A stretch of 64,000 bases of DNA, from positions 186,001-250,000 of the forward strand of contig OX621172.1 in NCBI GenBank assembly GCA_951640195.1. Reading direction: 5' to 3'. Shown in pieces: positions 1 to 11,052 of the stretch; within the stretch, counting starts at the first letter, position 1, and each line of letters opens with the position of its first letter. Origin of the DNA: Porpolomopsis calyptriformis. Lineage: Eukaryota > Basidiomycota > Agaricomycetes > Agaricales > Hygrophoraceae. The notes under the pieces were generated by a model, which ran no database searches, was not told the DNA's origin, and worked only from the letters and a program-made list of their open reading frames with translations. The translations under genes and the position numbers were made by a program.

Positions 1-672
1 CTGTGACATTTCGTTTTCGTTCAATTTTTCATGTATCGCATTGTCGATTGCACCCTTCCATTTGCCTCATCAAGGGTTTCAAAACAACCGCATGTTTGTA
101 GGATTCCATTAATCGGTTCCAGAGATATTCATTTTTGTTGTTTTGGGACAGATAGGATAATGATTCGGCCATATCTCTGGATTGACCCCACGTCTTCCCC
201 CCATCTTTAGAGGGTGATAGCGCTTCACCCGTGCCTTTCTGACAACCCCGAGATCGTCCACATCCGTCCATGCGTTATTGACCTATGACATACCCCTCCC
301 CCTACCCCCTGCCTTATCTACTTTCGTCTGCTTCACCTCCCTTATCGTCACCATTGTTGTTTCGGCTGCTCTAGATTTTGGACACCTATCTAGACCAATC
401 TGCTCATATTGCCCTCATTCCTTGGCCAATTTCTTTCATCAAGTGTTCATTTTGCATTCCCCATCTTGAATTCTCAGTGTAATTATCATCCCTTGCTCGA
501 TTTTCAATCAGTCCTTCCCCAATTTCGCTTTTCAGCCATTTACCCCTCATTTGGTTGTGTTACTGCCCCTTCCCTCCCTTTACCATCCCTAGGCCCTTTT
601 CTGCCCCCACAGACACCCTTCCTACCCTCCTATGGCACAGTTCTACCCAACCATCAATGTTTCAGCCACTCA
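1..672. other. No gene recognised at left edge
   Basis: Only short overlapping reading frames occur, with pyrimidine-rich low-complexity sequence on the + strand around 280-700. None has a recognisable domain or a convincing exon chain. The decayed transposase to the right has its last residues at about 673, so part of this stretch may be transposon 3' flank. Confidence 0.4.
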
Positions 673-2879
673 TTATTCAAACCGCCAAGTTGGGACTCGA
701 ATATGATGTGACTTGTGCAGCACACTTTGAGGTGTTAACTGGTGTTTTTTAGAGGGGTATAGTGGTGTGTCGTGTGCTGATGGCTGGTTGGGAGGGGTGT
801 AAACCTGTTGGAATCGAGGGCATGGACGAGGGCGAGGTTTTGGTGTCAAGGGTAAGTCCATCTCTTGTCCTGTTGAATCTGTGTCATCATAGCTGACATC
901 ATCCTCGCTATCAGATGAAATCTGCTACCTTACTGCCCTTCTAGCCTGCACCACTGCTTGCTTCCCCTGAACTATCTTCTTCTTTTTGATTATCTCAAGC
1001 TTTTTGGCCTTAGCAGCTAGTCTCTTCCTTTGCATAGCTTCAGATCTCTGATTCTTTATAAACACCTGCTTTGCAGCCTTCTGAGCCTGGAGAATGTGTT
1101 TTGCCGCAAGCAAAAATGCCTGTTTTATTGCCTTGGCTGCCTCTTGAAATTCAGCTGCCTGCTTCTTTTCCTGCTGCTTTCGTTCATCAGCTACCTCTTT
1201 CTCATCTTGTTTCAGGCCTGTTTTGATATGCTTGAACTGATCAGCTGCTTCTTTATGAACAGCCGCCATGCTTTCCATCCAGTCTACCTTCGCAAGTCCC
1301 TCAATACTTTCGGCACTAGTCATATGCTGAGCAGCAGTACCTCCATCCCTCCGCCAACTCTTTGTCTTGTTCTTCTCAAACAGGCGAGATTGCAGGCACT
1401 CATTCTCAGCATCCATGAGGCGTTTGAGTGCCAGGTCAGCTTCCATCTGTGCCTTTGCCAGTGCAGTGTACTGGAGCAGTCGCTGATTGTGTTGTTGGTA
1501 GATTTTCTGGGACGCATTTTGTTTTATTGGGGATGGAAAGCCAACAAGAATGTATGTCACTGGAATGGCTGATGCTGTGAGATTGGTTGACTCCTGGAGG
1601 AGAGAAGGGATAGCAGCAGGTACAGGCTGTGCTGCTTGGGTTGTAGTGTTTAGTGCTAGTGTGAATGCATCTTCCTCAATTGCTGTTGGATCAAGAGGCC
1701 ATATTCCTGTCTTTCGGAATGCATTCAGGATAGTTGGTGGGGAGAACACCCTTGTACAAGCTCGATGGTAATGTTCAAGGAGGTTAGATTTTGAAATCTT
1801 GATTTCGCGGCAGCTAGCTGCATTCACTTCTGATTTCCAGCTTGATGCAAGTGGGCCAAATACTCTGACATCGCAAGGCTGGAGATGATGCGTAGTATGG
1901 GAAGGTAGGTAGAGAATGAGGATCTGGTGCTGTTCACTGAACCTAGTAAAACCATAGGTGCAATGGGAGTTATACCCATCCAAAATCAGAAGCCGCCACC
2001 TATTTGTCTTGTTGCGAGCAGCTGTCGCAGGCTCAAAATCCTTCTTCAGCCATGCCAACCCAAGCTCCATGTCTGTCCAGCCATTTGGTGAGACCGAAAT
2101 ACTGTTGTTGAATGTTATTTAGTATGTACGTTTTATAGTTCAAGCATGCACCTCGCATTACATGGGTTGTTTTGACCCTAAGACAGGTCCCGCCAGATTC
2201 CTTTGTAGATCACTGAAGGGTGGAGGGATGATCCATCGGCACACACAGTCTCAATAATGGTAACAAGTTCCTGATCCCCATTTTCTAGTTGCTGAACCCC
2301 CTTCTGGTCCCGATCAACTAGAACCTTCATGCATTTTCCAACACCCATTTGCACACCCTTTTTATCCATATTGTAGATGTTCTCGGGGGGGATTTTGTAC
2401 GTTAGAATAAGGTTGTGCAGTATATCAAAGTACTGCATCACTTGTGTCTTGTTCAAGGCCCTTGCACAACAACACTCTAGACTAGTTGTCCAATGTGCTT
2501 TCAACTCTGGATGTCATTCGTGGAATCTTTGGGCCCAGGATGATGAGAGTGGCTGGTTTAGGATGGTGGAAGCATGTTCGGCAACTGCAGTAAGTGACAT
2601 AGGTATTCCACATCGGCCCACTTCCTTTATCCAATCTTTTAGAACGTTTTCCTGAGAGGGGAATAGCTTCTGCAGATGAATGTGACCTTCTACAGCTGTT
2701 TTTCAGCCATTATAGCATGCTGTAAGCTTTGAGTGTGAGATGGCAAATTGAATGGCTGCTGAGTGAAGTGATAGGTTGGGATTTCCTTTGGCATTGAGAC
2801 CAGAGGTAAGCACAGTAGCTAGAGCAACCTGCACCTGCTGTTCAGTAGCAATGGACTGTTCAGTAGCTATAGGTGGCAT
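673..2879 (-). pseudogene. Decayed pogo-like (Tc1/mariner superfamily) DDE transposase, copy 1
   Basis: Relic of a cut-and-paste transposase. Reading leftwards from an ATG at 2879 there is an N-terminal DNA-binding region, then a DDE_1-type catalytic core. Acidic residues are visible in the motifs NMDKKG, LLILDGYNSH and LQPCDV. A Lys/Gln-rich coiled-coil tail follows, then an acidic SDSEDD stretch. A GT-AG intron of about 50 bp near 2105-2155 joins CNAR to the segment ending in NGWTDMELGLAWL. The frame is broken by TGA at 2703-2705, TGA at 2514-2516, a TAG near 2178 and a TAG at 925-927, after which the same frame stays open to 673. Both TGA codons fall where CGA (Arg) is expected. Terminal inverted repeats and the TA duplication were not located. 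It is not expected to be functional. Confidence 0.85.
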
Positions 2880-3713
2880 TCTGAAAGAGTCAGAGGTCTT
2901 GTGTGCGATAAAAAAGAGGTTTTCTTCAAAATATTAGTAATATAAGGAAAATAGTTTCAACAACATTTTTCACTTTATAAGGGACACAAAGAATTGAGAG
3001 AAAAATAGCAGTAGTATCCTACTGCTAAACCTATCTGAATTTAGGCTAGTGGAGAAGAAAACAGTAGGAATGGATGCATACTAGAGTTAACAAGATATAT
3101 AAGAAATTCTGAAGTAAAAACACATGCTGAAAATGTTTTACAATAGTATAATGGTTGCTGTGATTCAATAAGCAAGAGATTTGAGAATATGATAGGCTAG
3201 AAGGAAGAGGCTAGGATGAGATAAATTTCAAAGCAAATGAATGCCTACATCCTGAAATCGAGGCTATTGAAGTTGGTAAAGCTACTGACAAGCCAAAATT
3301 TATGCTAAATTGGGCAACACAATGATTTGGCCTGTCTCCACATTTGGCAATTCTCAATACTAAAGCCTGCAAATCAGTATACAATGTCTCCTGATGTGAC
3401 AGATTAAGATACCTATACTATAAATCAAATAGTTGAAGGCTGTAGATAATTAATAGCCTGTTAACTCATATCTAGGGTTGACTTGCGAGGGGTATGCCCA
3501 CAGTATTTACTATGACAAAAACTAGGGAAATGCTGACTGCATCAGCACAAACCTTGCTTGCAGTAAGATTATTATAAGTTCATTTGTGTGAACAAATAAC
3601 CAAATAAAGATTATTGATTATTGACATCTGTTTATTTTTTACAAGATTTTCTACATCAATAAGGGGTGGAGAAACCTTGCAAGCAAGGTAATTAGCAAAT
3701 AATAACATGACTA
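2880..3713. other. AT-rich stretch without a gene
   Basis: This stretch is clearly more AT-rich than the host-gene part of the window. No reading frame of useful length, tRNA or clear terminal repeat is visible. It probably represents transposon flank or decayed mobile DNA. Confidence 0.4.
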
Positions 3714-4621
3714 TCATACCAGGGGAGCCATCTCTATAGTCCACTTCACAGACTGTAGCTTTCTCAGCTCCTCATCATAACACCTCATCTCTCTAAGGAT
3801 AGACTGAACCCACTGCCCAATACCATCCATTTGTCCTTTGAAGGGGCAATTCTCTACAGCAATGGTTGCATACTCCATATATAGCGGATACCATCCTGCA
3901 CAATCCCAATCAACAAGCCAAAGCACATTTTTATCATCAATGATGAAGTTACAAGGCGCGAGGTCACCATGAGTGAAGACCAATGGGTAGTTATCACTGA
4001 ACCATCAGCAAAAGTGGAAAATGATTCCAAGACCTTATATGACATTATAATCACTAGCTACATTAGAAGTGTCACCAGAATTGGGACCATCTTGCAAGTT
4101 CTTGTCTATGCACTGGTCTAATCTTGCAAGACCTCACCTTACCTTGCAAGACCTCACCAGACAGCCAACTAGTACTAAGGAAGTAGCAAAAAAAGAATTA
4201 TTCATCAGTTAATAATTCACCATACTTTCTTTTTTTATTTATTCTCAATCTCAGCTTGTAACAGTTGCAGTTCATTGAATTTTAATTAAATTTTACTTTC
4301 ACTTGGGTTTGAACATAGAACCTCTTAGGCTTAACTTTCTCGTTCAGACAACATAACTACTGCACTATTTGTACTCTATTACTTAATGTCCAATTGGAGT
4401 ACTTATATCTCATGTGATTCTCAATTAAAGAAATATGCATAAAATTCACTGCAATTCAATACAATTCCATACAATATAATGCCAGTCTGGTCTTCAACTT
4501 GGATGTTATTCCAACACTATCCCACTCAGGTACTGTATTGTAAGCCCCTGCTAGTCAGGTCTCTGCTTGCCTTGCCATAGCTGGCCATAGCTGACTATAA
4601 CAGCTGAATAGCAGCTTGCAA
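3676..4621. repeat. Dispersed palindromic octamer CTTGCAAG (five copies)
   Basis: The self-complementary octamer CTTGCAAG occurs at 3676-3683, 4091-4098, 4123-4130, 4143-4150 and 4614-4621. The third and fourth copies are part of a 20-bp-period direct repeat in which CTTGCAAGACCTCACC is repeated. The copies flank and partly fill the oversized gap in the APH-like pseudogene and may be remnants of a small inserted element. Confidence 0.5.
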
Positions 4622-5419
4622 GAGTCACCTGACCTTACAATGTTTTATTACTTTTGCTGATAACGGTGGTGGCATATCTTTGAGCCAACGGATACATCTG
4701 GTAACATCATACTTGTGATTTAGCCATGCGACCAATGCCGCATGAGACTCCAGAGGGGTGAGATCATCAGTGAACCAGTGGCCTCTCCAGGTAGCATGTT
4801 GAGCCACAGGTCCAGGAGATGAAGGCAGTTTTATGCCTTGAAGCTGTAACACGTAAGAGGATGTCGTAGTACAAATTTTACCCTTCATCTCATCATTTAA
4901 CCCGCCCCAGCATTCCGAAAGTGAACGTCCTTTAATAAACTCCAAAACGATGTGCCTGGTACCATTTGCGCAAAAAACCAAGAAAACTTTTGGGACAGGT
5001 ATGTCAGTATTCTGCCGAGTGAACTCACTGTTTTCTGCTTCAGCAAGTCAAGTACCCCATTTGTGCTTCACAACAAACTATTCCCCGATTCTCCCTACAC
5101 CTGGCTTCCAGTTCAGATTGTTGGACGAATGACGGAGGAGATTTAGGATCTGATCTGGCTGAAGTTGGAAACTGTCGGCACGCATGAGAACTTGAGGAGC
5201 ATTTGGAGGATGGCAGAGGCTGCAGCTAAGACATGGTTCCACACTGGTCCCAATCTGCCAACTTGTGTAAATGACAGTCATAGCATGAGATTTGCATTCA
5301 CATACATCCACACCAACAATGGTTGAATCTTGTGTATTACTCTGCTTCCAACTCCAGTTTAAGGAAGGGCCTTCAGCAGTGCGACGTCTGTAGTACAGAA
5401 GAAAGTCCCAGAGAGGCAT
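3714..5419 (-). pseudogene. APH-type (aminoglycoside phosphotransferase / protein-kinase-like) pseudogene
   Basis: The segment at 3714-3990 carries the catalytic-loop motif HGDLAPCNF followed by WLVDWDCAGWYP. These are the catalytic and metal-binding signatures of the APH / small-molecule-kinase fold common in basidiomycete gene families. The 4625-4981 segment fits the upstream N-lobe and hinge (VLEFIKGRSLSECW, then WFTDDLTPLESHAAL). The 5078-5200 segment fits a still earlier exon. An in-frame TGA at 5048-5050 lies where homologues would have Arg (WGT-stop-LAEAEN). About 560 bp of unexplained AT-rich sequence separates the two core segments, far longer than the local introns. The TGA and the oversized gap make a working gene unlikely. 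The substrate cannot be told from sequence. Confidence 0.65.
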
Positions 5420-5989
5420 TACTAGGCTTTGAGGCCAAATCTCGCGAAATCGAAAGTATATGAATTTCTTCTGCTTCTACACTCTGTGCACACCGTATCC
5501 TTTCACAGGCTGCTCTCACATCTTCGCGCACGCGATTTACTATCCCCCATACCTCCAAGCAGCCCTCAACCTCCAATCTGGCATTCTTCATGCAGAAGCC
5601 AAGGATTACGCGACTGCATACTCATATAAGGTGAAGGCCGCTTGCATGGCAGAGCCCACTACTGATTCAAAGAATTTGACACATCATAGTAATTTCTCGC
5701 AGATTACAACTATGTACACGCGAGAAAAACTAGTACGAGAAAGTTATTGAGACAACAGTGCTTCAAAGCCATAAAGGCTGAAAAATGTTTCTAAATAGAT
5801 TAGCAGTCAGTGACATCAGATAGCTGTAGATTCAGATTAATACAGACATTCAACCATAATGAATGGGTTATCATCGAGATGAGGCTTCTTGGATTTGGTA
5901 TCGGAGGCAGTAGATGCCTTGCGTTTGACAGAAGCTGAACTCGTCGAGCAGAAAATATCCTTGCTAACATCAGCAAGCAGCAAGACTTG
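5420..5989. other. No gene recognised
   Basis: Short frames exist on both strands around 5373-5750 but show no domain and no plausible splice chain. The right part may contain the 3' untranslated region of the fragment at about 5990-6457. Confidence 0.35.
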
Positions 5990-6457
5990 CAGTTTCTTCA
6001 AGATGATCCAGTAAGTTCACGAACCATTTTCTTCTCCAGCTCTAGGTTTCCACCTCGACGGAGTTGCCAGTTTAGTCCTATCGGGAGCGCAAATGTTCCA
6101 CCTTTTAAGTAAAGTTAATGATTTTAACTATCAAAAAAATTTGAATTTGTACGCACAGCCTGAGTATAACCTCAACAGCAACTTTGGTACCATGAGGAAG
6201 TTTCTTCGCATAGTCATTCGGATGAATTAGTACTCCGTTACCATCCCGGACATCAGGAACAACAATTTTGGTCTCTTTGTTGTAGTTGGGAGGCAAAGCA
6301 CCATAGTGTCCATTGGGGTCAGGGAGATCGGACAATTTCCAATCATGAATGCCTATAATAGAAAAAAAAATTTGCGAAATTTGAGTCCAAAATATAGATT
6401 CTTACAGTGTATCGGCACCTCTTTTCCCACCAAAACATTCCTGTTCCACCACGACAT
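5990..6457 (-). pseudogene. Unrecognised protein fragment with SDLPDPNGHYG and PHGTKVAVEV motifs
   Basis: An exon starting at a good acceptor (TTTGTAG, then ATG at 6457) reads MSWWNRNVLVGKEVPIH. It splices over a short intron (GTAAGA...TTATAG) into a segment with SDLPDPNGHYGALPPNY, IVVPDVRDGNGVL and PHGTKVAVEVILRL. A further GT-AG intron (about 6112-6167) leads to a short end beginning WNIC. The three pieces stay in frame, so this was a spliced coding sequence. I do not recognise a named family; it resembles proteins of unknown function that accompany fungal transposons. No upstream exon could be assigned because the region to the right is the tail of the second pogo-like element. It is probably truncated by that insertion. 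Confidence 0.45.
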
Positions 6458-6604
6458 CTACAAACATTCTAGGTACAATTGGAGTATATACATCGATTAT
6501 AGACACTACTAGGGTACATTAGCACATTTTTTGGTATTTAATAAGTGAGTCTCGAAGCCATGACCGACGAGATGATGCGAAGGTCCCTGCCATGACCAAC
6601 ATCA

Positions 6605-8862
6605 TCACATTTCCCACCCGTGGGAATCTTCATCTCCATTGTCTTGCACTGGGTCATCGTCGGAATCGTCATCATCCTGCTCCTCCTGCACTAGTGAACT
6701 CTTCAGCACCCTCTTTGGCTTCACTAGTAGGTTCTTCCTTGCCACTCCCTCAGCTAAGAGCACCTCACAATGGCTTTTCCAGTCCAAAACAGCTGCATCA
6801 TGCTCTGCACACACCCTCTTCCACTCGAGCTCCAACACATCCTTGGCTGCCTTCTTGTCCAGCCTGGATGCCTTCCTCCGATTTTTCTCTGCTGTCTCAG
6901 CCTCCTGCCATACCTTGATGTCAGCCACTCACCCTGAAAACTTATTGCCGGTGAAGTGAACAGCCCCACCAGCCTCGAATAAAATTGTGTGTTCCGCATT
7001 TTTTTTTTTTTCCTTTGCCTCAAGGGATTGAGTGAGCTTCGTGACCTCCAGGTGTTGAATTATCATCTGAGCTGAATTCCCCTCCTTGATTCGTTTGTGA
7101 ACAGCCAGAAGAACCCTTGCATGACACAAGCTTTCAGTGAGCTGTTTTTCTCTGTGTTTCAACTGTTCACAAGTGTAATAATTGCAGTCAGGCTCAGGGT
7201 CATTGAGAAGGGTCCAATCGGGCTGTGGAAGGGGTGGCATTCTCTGGAAGACAGGCTCCATTGGGTTGTATGAGGTGAGTCTTGGTATCGATATCAAAAG
7301 GGAACCTCGGGAAGTTGATGCAAGCTCTCCGTACAGCAGCCGCATGCGTTTCGAAGGAGTCTCCTGCAACTCGGGATCGATATTCACATTGTCAGATCCT
7401 TGTAGACGGCGTTGGGCTGTGGGAGTTGTCGGGATTGATTGTGGAAGCTGTGATGGGCCAGGAACTGGTGTAAAGTGTGTTGGGGAGCATTCGAGAGCTG
7501 TCAGGCAGTACGAGGTGAAGGCAGAGATGACAGCATGGACAGGGCTGGGCTGCAGGAGGTGGAATGATGCCTTTGTAGAAGTCAGTAAGCTTGGCTTTAG
7601 CTGTGAATCTGTTATCACATCAGGATTGAATGGATACACCCCTGTAGCTTTGAATGCAGCCTTCATAGTCTCTGGGGTGAAGGCACGCAGGAATGCCTGC
7701 CCAAATACCCCTGTGAAATCATCCTTTCCAACCCCACGACGATGTAAGTTCTCGAACGCATTGATCTCTTTGCGAAACTCATGTTTCATCTTCGCAAAAC
7801 AGACAACATCAAGTCCCTGGAGAGCATGTGTACAGTGAGGAGGGTAGCCGAGGATGACGATATTGTTAGCACAGGCAAATTCGACAAGCTCTATAGAGTA
7901 ATGGGAGCTGTGGCCATCCAAGAGGATAACGCAAGTACGTCCACCTGCCTTCTCCTTGGTCTGTTGGTCAAAATCCTTAATCATCCATTGTAGCCCTAGC
8001 TTGTGGTTTGTCCAACCATTCTTCGAAATTCCGATGCTATAGGAAACATCAAGATAAGGATAGGGTATCAGAAGGTGGGTGCTCATAATGCATTGGATAC
8101 ATTGTCGCTATTCCACCCTGACTGAAACTTTTTTCCTTTGAAGATTATTGTTGGGTTGAGGGCTGTGCCATCAGCACCAATGGTGACAATCGATGTCACA
8201 TTTTCACGATTGGCTCTGCCTTGCTTGTGCTGCGTTTTTGTCCCTCGGCGACCCACCACTCTTCTTGTGCCTTGATCAGAAGGTGGACACCCTGTCTCAT
8301 CCATGGCATATAAATCCTCAGGTCAGATTCCCATCTCCACCACATATTTCTTCACCAATTCATACCAACTCTTTTTAGCCTCTGGGTTCATCCCTCGTGC
8401 CCTCTGTGTGTCCAGGGACTTGCTCCAATGTGTCTGCAAGCATTCTCAATGCCTATCCAAGAACCGCTGACACCAGCTCTCTCCTACTTCCTTGCACTCA
8501 GGTCCTAGATGCCCTTTCCGGATGAGGTTTGCCATGGTCTCGATCTCCAAAATTGATTGCGGAAAGCCACGATCCGCCGACTCCTCAAGGAACTGCACCA
8601 AAACTTCCTCTTTAGCAGCTGTGAGGTTTTGCTGGTCCTAATGGGCTTCCCTCATGCTTCGCATGCCATTGTACCGGTTCCTAATTGTCATGTATTGGTT
8701 CGGTATACCATATAATGCTGCAATTTGACGCGTCCCCTTTCACTCATTCTCGGGCTTCTCCTGCTCAAGTGCATACGCAATGACAGCTTCTCGGACGCAT
8801 TTTTCCTTAATATAGCTGGCTTTCTGGTGCTTGACGCAATCAGATAGCGCCCTTTTTCCCAT
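6605..8862 (-). pseudogene. Decayed pogo-like DDE transposase, copy 2
   Basis: A second pogo-type transposase of a different lineage from copy 1. An N-terminal psq-like helix-turn-helix starts at the ATG at 8862 (MGKRALSD). It is followed by a CENP-B-like region and a DDE core with MDETGCPPSD, CVILLDGHSSHY and LQGLDVVCFAKM. A Lys-rich coiled coil and an acidic tail (EEQDDDDSDDD) end it. An intron near 8051-8115 joins the two core pieces. In-frame stops lie at 8740-8742 (TGA), 8638-8640 (TAG), 8446-8448 (TGA), 8323-8325 (TGA) and 6929-6931 (TGA). Most read as CGA to TGA or CAG to TAG changes. The open frame past 6929 continues to 6605. Inverted repeats were not mapped. Confidence 0.85.
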
Positions 8863-9141
8863 TGTCAGGGTTTTGAGTGGACTTTGAGGGCAGTAGACAG
8901 GGAAAGTGATAACCAGAAGCATGGTGTGGGAGAGATGTGAAGCAGTTCAGGCAATCAACAAAGAACTCACTCTTACTCACTCAATTCTGTATGAAACTCC
9001 TCCATAAAAAGCAAGTTATGTACCTTGGCATATGGACAATAGGTCTGATAAACAGATTTGGGAAGAAGTGAAGATCAGCGAGTGCTGAATCTGACACAAA
9101 GATTGTGACAGTTGGAGATTTTGTGTGAAATACAATTGATC

Positions 9142-10241
9142 TTAATTCAATACAGGCACCTTCTGGCCAATTTCCTTGAAAATTTGTCCAGACCTAGGTA
9201 TATACAGTAGGTACTCTATAAAAAAATCCCAGTGTGTAACACTGAGAATTGAGCAATATTCCTTATAGGTGGGAAAAGTGATGTCGTGGGAAAAGAGGTG
9301 CTGATACACTGTACCTGTTAGACCAGATTGTTTGGGCTTGGTGGGCGCAACTGTAGTTTTTGCTGCAGCCAACCTCAATTTGCCTAGTGAGTTAGGAGTT
9401 ATTATTCTTCTCTTCATTAGCAAACTTGAAAGTTGTTGCGTACTAGGGCTAGGTGGTTCAATACTCTCTGCAAAATGGTTCATAACCACGATAGTTGAGA
9501 CGAACATAAAAAACTTACTGGTGACATCCTTTCGACTCATTTTCATGACAGGAACATTTTTGGGATCTGGAACATCTTCAAAAATGATGTTTGTTTGAAC
9601 AACAAGGGTGTATTGGTCAATATTGGTATCTTGATAGGTCCTCCAGAATGGAGTCACTGCGGGGTGGCTTGATGTAGGTAAAGCTGTTTGAAATCCAAGT
9701 TCATAGACGTCAATTACTGAATTTTTGGATAAGCTCACATTTGTTTCGCTTTTCTTTGACTTCGTTATATAAAACGAGCATGGTGTTATATGCTGCACAT
9801 GAAGCTTTTACAGCTTCTTCGGGGCAGTCATTTTCATTAAGGAGACGTAGTTCAAAAAAGGCGTGTGCTTTCTTAAGGTCGTAACCATCGATCTAAATGG
9901 ATAATTGTGAGTGACGCTTTCGAAACTTGTATGGAGAGTCTAACCATCTGAGGCAGGTTGAAGTAAGGGGCAATTTTGCTATATTTGCCTTCAGCATCGA
10001 TCTCGGCAGGGAAGACGAGCGAGAGAGGAAGATTCTCGTTCCTTACGAAATACTCGGCTGTATCAAGCATGGAAGACAGAGAACATGGCTGATTGTCAGT
10101 GGGCACTTCATCAAAGAAGGAAGGAGACGCAGGGCAATCAGAGTGACAAGAAATCAAGAGAAGGGATTGAACGAGGGGATCAGGTTTGTCGTTGTCAGAG
10201 ATAGTGGTAGTAAAACTGGCAGGGGAACCTGGAACGCTCAT
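9142..10241 (-). CDS. Intron-containing gene of unknown function next to the Helitron
   Basis: An opening exon at 10241 (MSVPGSPASFTTT) is rich in Ser/Pro. It ends at QM near 9950, before an intron running from GTTAGA to TTTAG. The next exon (DGYDLKKAHAFFELRLL, then EEAVKASCAAYNTMLVLYNEV) changes frame at about 9740 by one base or through a missed intron. It then continues as VYELGFQTALPTSSHPAV, IDQYTLVVQTNIIFEDVPDP and PNSLGKLRLAAAKTT to a stop at 9142. A textbook intron (GTAAGT...TTTGCAG, about 51 bp) lies near 9471-9521. No domain is recognised. It lies downstream of the Helitron helicase on the same strand, so it could be a second Helitron-borne or captured gene, or an unrelated host gene. 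The frame change leaves its integrity uncertain. Confidence 0.5.
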
Positions 10242-11052
10242 GGTGGTATGATTTCACTGGATGTAGGATTGCAGTTTTTTATAGAGCACTCGGCTCTTAG
10301 TTTGATTTATGAATGAGATATGATACAGCATGAATTGACACGTTTCATTATTTATTTATGAACACGCGGCGTAATGAAAGGGAGAAAAAAAAGAGTTACA
10401 TATATTGTTGAATCGGATGCTGTTGATTTCGCTTGAAATTTCAACTATTGAGAGCGATTTTTCTGATTATGACAGATGGCGAATAACACAAACGCATAGC
10501 TTGTGTAGCATTTCAAAACCGCGTTTAACTTATTGAAGTAACTTGAATGATATTCGTGGAAAGGTGCGGGATAGGATTTGAATTACAGGGAGTACCAGTC
10601 TGTGGGTCACGATGAATACATTTGTACCCTTGGTTTTAAGAAGTAGACATACCGCAATGATTTTATGTATTTCAAGCATATGATTTGTTTAGATTTTTTG
10701 ACCAACAAAACATTGGCGAAGCTATCCTAGTCAACGGAAAAGGTTAAATCTAGTTAGTTCATCAATATAAACAACCAATGCATGCTATACGTTACATTTT
10801 TGATAATTGCTCCACAGGGTCGGCAAGTCCGATAGTCGGAAACAGGTTCTTCAGAAGAAGAAAAAATTAGTGGAATGATGAAGGGACATATATAACTTAC
10901 CAGGGTAACTAGCACTTGGTATGAAAAAGGTAAAGGAAATGGGCTATAACTGATGAGGTGATTGTTAGCATAATGAACTCTTCAGAAAAGGAAAGAAAAA
11001 AGAAAAGAAAAGATCGCACATGCATAGCAATGGAATTAGGAGGTAGTTGATA
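10242..11052. other. AT-rich flank downstream of the Helitron helicase
   Basis: No coding frame is visible. The 3' end of the minus-strand Helitron should fall here. A short perfect hairpin (TCCGATAGTCGGA) lies at 10828-10840, but no CTRR tetranucleotide follows it at the expected distance, so the terminus was not assigned. Confidence 0.4.

Noticed and set aside
1030..1771. Plus-strand frames opposite the first transposase
   Set aside because: They mirror the Lys/Gln/Ala-rich coiled-coil codons of the minus-strand transposase and have no domain.
10828..10840. Helitron 3'-terminal hairpin (TCCGATAGTCGGA)
   Set aside because: No CTRR follows at the usual 10-12 bp on the minus strand, and a 5-bp stem is short for a Helitron end.
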